Assembly: GCA_021234155.1 (NCBI GenBank)
Contig: JAJEKV010000014.1
Coordinates: 8,265,563 to 8,329,562, forward strand
Source: Isoetes taiwanensis
Lineage: Eukaryota > Streptophyta > Lycopodiopsida > Isoetales > Isoetaceae
DNA: 64,000 bases
Direction: 5' to 3'
The notes under the pieces were generated by a model that saw only the letters and a program-made list of their open reading frames with translations, ran no database searches and was not told the origin of the DNA. Both the position numbers and the translations under genes were made by a program. Within the stretch, counting starts at the first letter, position 1; every line of letters starts with the position of its first letter. This document shows positions 55,542 through 64,000 of this stretch, one piece after another.

Positions 55542-57229
55542 TGGATATTATTACATGTCTAAATCTTAGATCTGATTTATCCATATGGCTAAAAAATGTC
55601 CACGATTGCAGAATTTAATTTGATGTATGGAGTTTGCTTGGTGCTTTGCCATAGTTAATAAGCTAATTCTAGTGCTATGAATGATCTGGTCTGCCAATAA
55701 TATGCATGACAGATCTGAAAGTCATGGGAAATGATAATTTAGAATGCATAAAATAGATTTAAATGGCATAATTCAGAATTTGCATGGGCTTATGGAGTAT
55801 AAGTAAGCATGGTAAGAATTTGCATAATGGATCTAAAAATATGAGAGAGAAATGACAATATATAGTAGATCTTTTAAGCTTTATATTGAAATTGCATAGG
55901 CTTATGAGATACATTAGAACATGGTAAGGAAAGGCATATGAATTTCATTAAAAGAAGTATGGGATATGGTAAATAGAATGCATATAGCTGATCTGATATA
56001 CATGATCCAGAAACTACATATGCTTGTTAAAATAGTACATGGTTCTTAAAATATATATAGGCTTTGCATTTGGATGTTAGTGTTAAAACAGAGGTGGAAT
56101 AATGAAAATATGACTTGGACTTTAGGCTAACTGAAGAAAGTATTTAAGCATAGAGCCAGGTATGGGATAATGAGTTAAAGTAAAAGAGAAATATTGGTCA
56201 AGATGTATTCTGCGGGCTGGAAATTGCTGGCAGAATGGAAGCCTAGAAGATCATACGAAAAGTGGTTATAATTGTTAGGATATTGTTAACTACTTAATCT
56301 AGGTTTCTTTATTTTGCTTTGCTACATATTTGTCAATTGAATGCTAGCAAGGTGAAGGGGGGTGACCTTAAGGAAACCCATGACACCTGCTATCCCTTAC
56401 TTGTCCAACCATTCTAATGCTTGTTCTGGTTTGTGGATGCAGGTAACAGGTTTCCTTACTCTTTGTTTTAGTGTATTCTACTACAAAAGTATGTTACTGT
56501 TTTGCATGGATCAACTTGATCCAGATCTGCAACATAAGCATGAAAGAAGCTTGGTAATTTATTCATTTTTATAAACAACTGACTTTGGTAAGAATTTTAG
56601 TTGAGTTGTAAATTCCATTTGGAAAACAATCTTTATGTGTATTATGTTAACTGGATTTATCTAAATATACATGAAACAACTTGTTTACATTCTTACAGTT
56701 TTTTAAGATTCTATTGTGGATACCATTTGTAAATTTAATGTAAATTGTTATCTGGTCATGGCCTGATCATAATGGTACCTGATTATGGTCAGGACTGCCA
56801 ATTGGATCTAATATCTACCTTGCAAAGGTCTTTATTAGATAGAAGTCTGCTGATGCAGGTTTTAAAAGTTTTTTTTTTTTTCATCCAAAATTTAGTATTT
56901 TCTAAATTGACTATTTCATAATACTTGACTTTGTTGTAGGGTTTTTAATTCGTAGTAGTAGTAGTAGCCTAGACTTTTTTTGTTTGCTTTTTAATTTTCT
57001 ATTTTTAACTTGATGAATTCTAAAGTTATATATATTGTGGTATACATTAGATAGACTATAAGTCTAAACATAAAATGTTGTATTCATATATTTGCATATC
57101 TCTTAAGGAAATTTCCAACCCATAAGATTTTAAACCGGAAAGTTGCCTTTTGTACAAAACCAAAACATGCAATTTTATTCATTTCTGATAAATTAAGTTT
57201 CTCATTTGATATTGCAGGTTTGGAGCTAA

Positions 57230-57955
57230 AGAGAAGCAACAATACATTTCGTTATGGTTTCTAAGGTGCCTACAGCTAGTAAGTTCATGCTACATGTTGC
57301 TTACCTCCTCAAATACTTTATCACCTTCTCGAAAATGGCACTTACAGACTTTGCCTTCTCAATGGCAATCCATCTGGAACCTTGTTTGGTCTAAATATAA
57401 TCCTCCAAAGGTAAATGTTCTACTTTGGCAGGTAATTCATCGCTCTTTGAGAGTTAATGAGATGGTTCATCGCTTTAAGTCGGGAGTAAGTCCACTTTGC
57501 CCAATGTGTGAGCGGTGCATTGAAATATTGGAGCACTGTTTATATTTGTGTGCAGAGCTGAGTAGTCTTAGGTCCTGGCTGCATTCTCTTTTTGGAGTAT
57601 CTTTGGATAGTCAGTACTTTCTTTTGGGTATTTATCCAAATCAGTGGACTGCTTCTAAAAGGATTGCATTTCACATGACAAAGTCTTGGCTAATATGGAG
57701 TGTGTGGAAGCGAAGGCGAAGAAAGGTCTTTTATGATAAGCGTATTTCTTCTCAGGTGGTGCTTCAAGAAATTCGTAAGAAGTTGTATAATTGCTTTCAG
57801 ATCTCCAATTGGCCTGATCATATTAAAATTCCAATATGGAGTGATCATCTAAAAGTGATTGATGCTTCAGGGACATTTCTTACTTCTGGAAGTACTTTGT
57901 AATATTTTGAGTGTATAATATGAAGTAAAACACGTTCTTCAAAAAAAAAAAAACT
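57230..57955 (+). mobile_element. 5'-truncated L1 (type B) 3' end
   Basis: Open coding sequence for the L1 C-terminus, a short 3' UTR and a run of twelve A ending near 57953. The 350 bp between the PLE array end and this copy (56881-57229) hold a GTAGTAGTAGTAG microsatellite at about 56952 and no gene. Confidence 0.8.
57294..57902 (+). pseudogene. L1 reverse-transcriptase zinc-binding C-terminus
   Basis: 202 codons open. QWQSIWNLVWSKYNPPKVNV and LLWQVIHRSL are typical of the zf-RVT domain, followed by the zinc ligands LCPMCERCIEILEHCLYLC (C-x2-C ... H-x4-C). Then LGIYPNQWTASKRIAFHMTK and WLIWSVWKRRRRKV. It is the last domain of plant L1 ORF2, which helps RNA binding in reverse transcription. 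The endonuclease and polymerase are absent through 5' truncation. It is the best preserved of three copies in the window, so this L1 is fairly young. Confidence 0.85.
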
Positions 57956-58264
57956 AATTGTTTTACTTTAAATAGGAAATGTGAGTTGACTTTAAGCTAT
58001 GCATCACATGCTTGGTAAATCAAGATTGTATTAAGAGGCCATTATCTTCGTGGAACTGGAAATCAAGTAGTATGACTGTATCAAGACTGTTGTATCGAGA
58101 CTGCTTGATAAATCTGAGCATGACATTTTCTTCATTCCTCTAATGAATTCAAATACATTTATAAATAATTTCGAAGTTTGACAGCCTGGGCTGAGTCCGA
58201 TGATGGCGTCCCGCGCACATGTCTACTAATGCTTCATATGCTTTCACCTTTAATTGGCTGAATA

Positions 58265-58815
58265 ACTAAGTAACCTCTCTCAAGAAGAAATTTGTGAATA
58301 ATTTAAATGCAAAGGCAGCTCTAGAAACCTGTGCTACATTCTCTATCTCAATGACATCCAAGAAATACCTCTATTTCATCTTCCAATTCCCAAAAACACT
58401 CTCAATCATCATTCTACAAGAGCATAACCAGAAATTAAAGTTTTTCTTTTCATTTGGTAAATTTTCTCTTTCTCCAGGAAAAGGAATTACCATCCATGGC
58501 AAGTCTTGGTATCCTCCGTCACCCAAGAGGTATTATGGGAAGTAAAAGTCTCCTCTTTTAACAGCTGCACCCTGAAATAGCTCACCACCTTGCACTCTTT
58601 GATACAAAGAAGACATCCTCAAGATGTTCAAATCATTGTTACTCCCCCGGAATCCTCCTGACACGTCTAAGAATTTCCTTCCATGAATACAACAGCTTGC
58701 ATTCCTGTATTATAATTCTTGTCCTTATCATAGTAGTCTGGAGCTAAGCATTCCTAGGAAGATGAAATTTGAGATGTGTAACATCAATAGTTCCAATACA
58801 GTTTGGGAAACACCT
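58265..58815 (-). pseudogene. PIF/Harbinger DDE transposase fragment
   Basis: On the minus strand, across several frames: GTIDVTHLKFHLPRN near 58800 (first catalytic Asp), PDYYDKDKNYNTGMQAVV near 58720, FLDVSGGFRGSNNDLNILR near 58670-58620 (second Asp), SLYQRVQGGELFQGAAVKRG, YLLGDGGYQDLPWMVIPFPG near 58520, and RMMIESVFGNWKM near 58400 with the final Glu. This is the order of the DDE_Tnp_4 domain of Harbinger transposases and HARBI1/ALP1-like proteins. At least three frame changes and two stops show it is dead. The matching ORF1 type is at 26.2-28.6 kb but on the other strand and too far away to be the same element. Confidence 0.75.
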
Positions 58816-58817
58816 GT

Positions 58818-58885
58818 ATGGGTCCCATGACCTATTGGTCTCCGTGGACGTTAAAAAACCTATTCTATTCTATTTTATTCTTTCA
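58818..58885 (+). mobile_element. Very short type A LINE 3' end with ATTCT tail
   Basis: GTATGGGTCCCATGACCTAT, TGGTCTCCGTGGACGTTAAA, then ATTCTATTCTATTTTATTCT. It is only about 45 bp of 3' UTR, an extremely 5'-truncated insertion next to the transposase relic. Confidence 0.65.
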
Positions 58886-61046
58886 AATCCTGACTTTATT
58901 GTCGCTAAATTATATTGTCACAAGGATGCTTTACAAAAAGTATGATGCTTAGATGCATCTCCAAATATTCAAAGGAAACATGAGCGTGGAATTCAAACAA
59001 ACACAGATCTATAAACTAATCTACTACATTTAAGTACAAAATGATAGGCAAGGTCTTCGCGCAGGGAGCATCATCACCTCGATATGCGAATCATCTTCGA
59101 TAGCATACATCTTCATCTCTAAGAGACGCTCTTCATCAATGTAAGCTCAATCAATCCATTGAAGCACCCTGGCTGACAGCTCTAGAAGCTTTCCAACTGC
59201 CAAGGGAGTGAATCTAGCCAACACTGTAATCAGGTGCCTTCCACATGATTCTACTAACTCTGACCGAGATGAGGCCACTGTTGTTGCTGTCTTGCCATCT
59301 TCGTGCACAGGGGTATGGAGACGAACGGATTGGCGCTAGAGAGGCAAGGACGGAGCAAAAGGAAGGGAAAGGGAAGTTTGTATGCATATGGTTTTTATCC
59401 TCGGGACCTGAGCCACCCATCATAGTTCATCCTCAATATTTTCTCCAATGTTCAAGATTTTAAGATTCCATGGGTTTAATATCAATTAGATTTAAAGACC
59501 AATGGGTTTAAGATCAATGGATTTCTGTATTTTCTTTCATTTTTAAGAGCAATAAGATTCTAAGACCATTGATAAGCTCAATTCTAAAAAAACTATTGAA
59601 TCATCTTCATTGTTGCACTGCTTGTAAAGTTTGGGGAAGGCAAGCTATTGTTATGCATTGCATCTATTATAGAATAGAATAGAAACTATCCAACCTGTTG
59701 GATAAAGAATCTAAGCAAGCAATGGATATCCCGAAAAAGTTTTACCTTTGATGTTCCTGATGCCAAATTTGCATGACACATTTTGGTTAATGAAGTTTGA
59801 TTATGGTTGGTGATTGATCAAGATCATGTTGTTGCCATCTTGATAATTTAAGCTGATGTACTTCGAACTGCCGTTGGAAATAATGGATTCAATCTTGGCA
59901 CCAAATGGATGTGTATGTTTGTCCATTGATATGAGCACAATCATAGTTTGCAATAAGCCTGAAATGGTTGTCCTCAGTGTGCAGATTGAACAAATATTAT
60001 ACAATGGTCCGAAAGTATTCTCCTTAGTGTGCAGTATCAATAGGTTCACATTATTAATTAGCAAGTGTGTTTGTGTTCTAATGTAATAGTTAGGTAGCTG
60101 GGGTCATAGAGTAGCTCGTTGACTTCACATAGTCTATTCATTATGTAGATACCAAATAGAAGTGGCATTGGCATAATACATGTGTCTATTAAGATGGTAC
60201 AAGGTGCACCTAGGTGTTGCTTTGATTTAACATCCCATGGGTTTCACTAATGAAATAAACAAGAAACAATGTAGACAATGTCAAACCAAGTAACCCTAGG
60301 TCTATTAATATAGAATGATATAACTTCTTATGAAGATCAACCATATAAGTACTAACCACAAAAATTTCATGGTTGGAATACCATGGTATGAATTCCTTGC
60401 TTTGATTTAACATCTCATGGGTTGAATTCTTCTTTGAATTTGCACTTCTTGCTTTGAATCATGCATCTAATGGCTTTGCCCATAATTCCCTAATGAAATT
60501 GACACGAAACAATAAACAATGTAGATTCAATGGAATTTTTGGCAAACGGAATGGATCTCTATGGCGAAGAGGTTTCTTTTGCCATGAACACCCAATCCAA
60601 CTAAAATTCATGTGGAAATGCTTATATAGATGCCCCCCCCCTCCCCCCTCCTTCCCCCCTTTTTTACTTGTGGGATATATGTAGGTAGATAACATTTTTG
60701 GGTTTAGGGTTCGTTGATCCGATCCTTGAAAGTGAACCGGATCTGTAGGTGACCCTGAAGTCACCAACAATTTGCGTTGTTAAATCTTTAAGGGGAGAGG
60801 TATGGGTAGTCAAGAATCTGATGCCACTATTGAGGATGAGGCAGTGACACCCTTGGATATCAAGAAATACCACCAAAATATATCTAAAGGGTCGTGATGG
60901 CATATCTTGAGATGGACATAAAAATCGAGGAGCTGAAAACCCACTTGAGCTAGGGTTTGCCCCCAGGGACAACCCAAAAACTGCTAGTAGCATTTGACTG
61001 CTATAAATAAGGTACCATGTCATGCGAAACACTTAATTCAAATATC
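58886..61046. other. No gene recognised
   Basis: Local duplications: TTGCTTTGATTTAACATC near 60220 and 60400; GAAACAATGTAGACAATG and AAACAATAAACAATGTAG near 60265 and 60510; CTTAGTGTGCAG/CTCAGTGTGCAG near 59975 and 60025. A C-rich run with T interruptions lies at 60631-60666. Frames at 59245-59463 and 59801-60086 have no recognisable domain. Confidence 0.4.
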
Positions 61047-61165
61047 TAGCATAATGACAGGGGGTCATTTTTGTGTTTTTGTACGATATTTACAAAGGTT
61101 TTTCTATGATTTCATTGCCGTATTCATCTTGGTGTACTGAACAGTATTTCTAGAGTGCCGCTTAT
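61047..61165 (+). repeat. Dispersed repeat R1, copy 4 (divergent)
   Basis: Starts TAGCATAATGACAGGGGGTC and keeps TTTGTGTTTTTGTACGATAT, ACAAAGGTTTTTCTATGATT and a TCTAGAGTGC end. It lacks the AAAAGCCC part. Confidence 0.7.
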
Positions 61166-62749
61166 CTTGACCATTCATTTTTTATGAGAAGCAGCATCGT
61201 ACGGTCACGATTAAATTTGTAATGTTTTTAGCACTTAAGTTTTCTTAAAAAGGTTTGGAATTGGGCATGCAGCCATCGAGGCCCTATGTAGTTAGGGTTT
61301 TTTTTTTGTTTGAAATGGAAGCAAAGCACGGCAAGGTTTATGTTTCTGCCAAACCCGAGATGCCCTGCCTGGGGATGCCCAAGGCCGTTGAGTTATGATC
61401 TGAGGAGGTCTCGTTTGGGCCGGGCTTTGCATTTCGACCCGGGGGTCTCTGGCGCTTTCAAAACACAGGGGTGTGAGGTAAGCACAATTTTGTGCCCTTG
61501 AGCTAATCGGGTCTACAATTTTTCCTACGATTTGGAGATTGGCATTTTGGGTTATCTGTCCGGTTCTTGAGGATTCGGCGGATTTCTTGGCATGTAAGCC
61601 ACGAACATGATCGAGGCTTTTCCATTCTATTCTATTATCCATCAAAATATTGTGTGTTCAGGAAAGATATTTGCTTCTTTGTTGATTTGTGGCGGAGGTG
61701 ATGCTCTTGATTACAGTGAGATGAAGAATAAATTCTCTTTATGAATTCGTAGTTATCTTTGGCCCATCTTATTTGGTCGATGAGTTGTGGATGGGGTTTT
61801 TTATCTTTGGAGGTGCAAACTATATGCTGAGAAGCAGCGAGATTCTGGAATCAGTGTATCCATATAGACAGCAGTAAAATATCTGAAACATCTCTGTTAG
61901 AATATGTAAGAAAATGCAGCTTCCTGTTCCGAGGTCATCCATCTCATGCATCCTTTTTCTTGATATTTTGTTATAGGTGTCTAAAGGAGTAGTTGAGAAG
62001 GCAAAGCCGGGAGCGATATGGAAAACATGGCCATCACGGGATCCGGGTTGCCATGCTACTTCTCAAGCATTGCCATATCCGCAGTTGCTAGATATTCTAA
62101 GGGTTTTATGCTATCAATGGTTTCTTGCAGACACCCTGTTAGCCTTCTGCAGATTTTATATTTGGAAATGCCATGCTTGTTCTCAAGCATTGCCTCCAAT
62201 TATGGTTACAAATTCGTCCTAAATCCTCCAGGAGGAGACCATAATGTTGTTAATCTTACAACATTTGAAGCCATTGAGAAGCTAGCAGGTTGTATACACA
62301 TTATGTGTTCATCTCAATTTCATATGCACTCTTTTTACGCAATATGCGCTGGCAAGAGAAAGCTTGTTGCATATTAAAGACTTAAGGATTCACACACAAT
62401 CTGTTCAAGTTCGGCCATTTTATAACAAGCATATTTGCATATATTTGAGTGGCCTTTGCTATGCAATGCAAGAAATATTCATCCGACCCTTGGTATCTGA
62501 GGGCAAGGCAACTGCAAGGCACACTTTGTAATAGAAGTGAGACTGTGGCAAAGCGCTCAAACGGATGCATGTACATAGTGGTGTGGACATGTATGGCATG
62601 TATAGAAACATGCAATATAATGTATTTATTTCTATTCATGTTTTTATTACATGCAATATTGTACTTGGAACAAGGTTATTTTGCACCTGGAGATATATAT
62701 ATTTGGAATTTGCTGCTCCTCAAAATTTAACTACGTTCTCTTTTTCTTA
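61166..62749. other. No gene recognised
   Basis: A GC-richer patch (61310-61500) has open frames on both strands with no known domain. A plus-strand frame at 61977-62377 follows a TTATAG acceptor-like site and has a near-duplicate of about 30 bp (CTTCTCAAGCATTGCC / GTTCTCAAGCATTGCC at 62058 and 62179). It does not resemble a known protein. Confidence 0.4.
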
Positions 62750-63190
62750 GGGCCGAAGGGCCCAAAAATTTTTTATATGTATATAACATCCACCATTGGC
62801 AATAATTAACAAAACCATTATATCCTACATGTTAAAATTAAAATCCCCCTTGGACCCCCTTTGGTTTGGGTGCATATTCACACGGGGGTCCGAGGAGGCG
62901 CGAGAGCCCTTAAATTATATTACACACGTATGAAATTGACACCATATAATATATTAACTCAAATCTTATAGTATTTCGCACACCTGCATATACCGTATAT
63001 AAAAATTTGTACAAGAATACCCCATAAACGAGGATCGCTATCTACGGTCCACATCAAGGAATATAAGGCATATATGCTCATCCGAGGGCTCTTGTTGCCC
63101 GGAGTGACCCCCCGTGTGAATATGCACCCAAACCAAAGGGGGTCCAAGGGGGATTTTAATTTTAACATGTAGGATATAATGGTTTTGTTT
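62750..63190 (+). mobile_element. Fold-back element FB, copy D
   Basis: Hairpin GGGCCGAAGGGCCC (62750-62763) and AAAAATTTTTT. Left arm with TTTGGTTTGGGTGCATATTC. Core with CGAGAGCCC and ACACGTATGAAATTGACACC. Right arm from about 63098 with GTGTGAATATGCACCCAAAC, ending near 63187. Its right end lies against the ATTCTTTC tail of the type A LINE. Confidence 0.85.
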
Positions 63191-63194
63191 AATC

Positions 63195-63735
63195 CATATA
63201 TAAGAAAGAAAGAAAGAATGATTTTTATCGTCCACTGAGACCAATCGGCCTATGGGACCCAGAAGGAACGCAACAAACTTATTACTGTCTGGGTTAAAAA
63301 ACCCCCATCCCGAAGGGTTTTCGAGGGAAAAATTGTGGCAGTGATAAGAATGATGTCAACTGTACAAGTATACATCATCATGAAATAAATGTATATATAC
63401 ATACCAAGTGTGTGCCCGAGGATATAGCTGATCTCACATGTCCATAACCTCCTGAAGGTATAATCCCAGCACCCGTACGGAAGTCGTGCTCAATGTCACA
63501 TGTAGCGGTTGGCCAGGCCTGGCCAACTCAGCATAGCGCGTCCGGATTTGATCATATGTTGGGCAACTTTGAAGGGTATGAGATTCATCCTCAATGACTC
63601 CCATTTGGCAGCATTGACAGAGCCTGTTCTGGCATGGCTCACAAATCCATCTGCCCGTCTCAATTCGAAGATGGTGTGCTCCTGTGCAAATGGAGGCAAT
63701 GAGTCTGCGCCTTTTTATGGGCAAGTAGGTACGCA
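63195..63735 (-). mobile_element. Type A LINE 3' end: C-terminal coding plus 3' UTR and microsatellite tail
   Basis: The minus-strand frame 63724-63434 reads KRRRLIASICTGAHHLRIET, GRWICEPCQN, LCQCCQMGVIEDESHTLQSC and PTYDQIRTRYAE, then stops after LQEVMDM. This is the conserved zinc-knuckle-like end of many non-LTR polymerases. A 200-bp 3' UTR follows and ends CTTCTGGGTCCCATAGGCCG, ATTGGTCTCAGTGGACGATA and (ATTC/TTTC)n at about 63201-63225. The same UTR end is seen at 32.1 and 58.8 kb. The upstream part is missing through 5' truncation. Confidence 0.78.
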
Positions 63736-64000
63736 GGTAGCATTGCGGCCCCTTTTGTTATTTTCATTTATAAGAAATTATGAATTCCAACATTGTGTAT
63801 ATAACAATAGTATTAAGTTTTAGATATAAAAAACAGGGCAGTTGAAAGCAAAATATAGATATCCCAATGAATATCCCTCCGCAGACAAATCTTGCATTAG
63901 CATCTCTAGTTTTTAAAAGCTTCAGATTCAAGATTGAATTATAAAAACAAGATTCAACATTTTGGGTTTGAATTAACTTTGATCAGAAACAATCAAGACT
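63736..64000. other. No gene recognised
   Basis: AT-rich end of the window with no recognised feature. Confidence 0.5.

Larger units (their letters stand above)
42315..56880 (+). repeat. Head-to-tail array of a 6.2-kb Penelope-like element (2.34 copies)
   Basis: Unit starts (first A of ATTATTATAATAAGTGTAAG) lie at 42315, 48520 and 54745, a period of 6205 and 6225 bp. Copies 1 and 2 are full length; copy 3 stops at 56880. Both outer boundaries are T-runs. Head-to-tail arrays are typical of PLEs. Copies differ mainly at CTG/CAG sites. Confidence 0.93.
54745..56880 (+). mobile_element. PLE copy 3 (5' third only)
   Basis: Includes the promoter, ORF-A and the intronic region up to GATGCAGGTTTTAAAAG and a T-run. 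The sequence then changes to unrelated DNA at about 56882. Confidence 0.9.

Noticed and set aside
1-64000. LTR retrotransposons or pararetrovirus remnants
   Set aside because: No integrase, RNase H/protease block or paired LTRs were found; all RT sequences are LINE or PLE type.

Overview
The window looks like a repeat-rich, gene-poor stretch of a land plant nuclear genome. Support: a spliced DUF3537 membrane-protein gene, a broken COI1-like F-box/LRR exon, and plant-type L1 elements with a reverse-transcriptase zinc-binding tail. Reading frames are short and mostly broken, introns use GT..AG, and the DNA is AT-rich. An endonuclease-less Penelope-like element hints at a non-flowering lineage, but that is a weak inference and the species is not identified. 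Only one host gene looks intact.

Layout. 0-2.5 kb: a LINE (type A) on the minus strand, cut by the window edge. 2.8-9.6 kb: remains of host-like genes, namely an ankyrin exon, an FCP1/HAD-like phosphatase pseudogene that has lost its nucleophile, and coiled-coil and basic exons I do not recognise. 9.9-14.6 kb: an old L1 (type B) on the plus strand, split by a minus-strand type A LINE and carrying a 312-bp hAT-like MITE. 14.6-18.3 kb: a LINE tail, then a 2.4-kb palindrome whose two arms each carry a broken HUH-type Rep gene, then a tandem duplication. 18.7-21.1 kb: the DUF3537 gene (4 exons, 442 residues predicted). 21.1-28.6 kb: four kinds of repeat, a COI1-like pseudogene, two fold-back elements and a Harbinger ORF1 pseudogene split by a TIR element. 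31-36 kb: nested TEs and two unrecognised broken genes. 37.7-40.2 kb: a fold-back element and a minisatellite built on an imperfect palindrome.

42.3-56.9 kb is the most striking part: 2.34 head-to-tail copies of a 6.2-kb Penelope-like retroelement (PLE). Each unit has a TATA box, a small basic ORF-A, an intron-interrupted ORF-B of unknown family, and a PLE reverse transcriptase with no GIY-YIG endonuclease that I can find. ORF-A and ORF-B are open in copy 2 and the RT is nearly open in copy 1. Most differences between copies lie at CTG/CAG trinucleotides, which suggests residual base-calling error at methylated CHG sites rather than real decay.

57-64 kb: an L1 3' end, a Harbinger DDE transposase pseudogene on the minus strand, further copies of the dispersed and fold-back repeats, and another type A LINE 3' end. 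Type A LINEs end in a shared sequence followed by an ATTCT-like microsatellite rather than poly(A). No tRNA, rRNA, CRISPR array or LTR retrotransposon was recognised.
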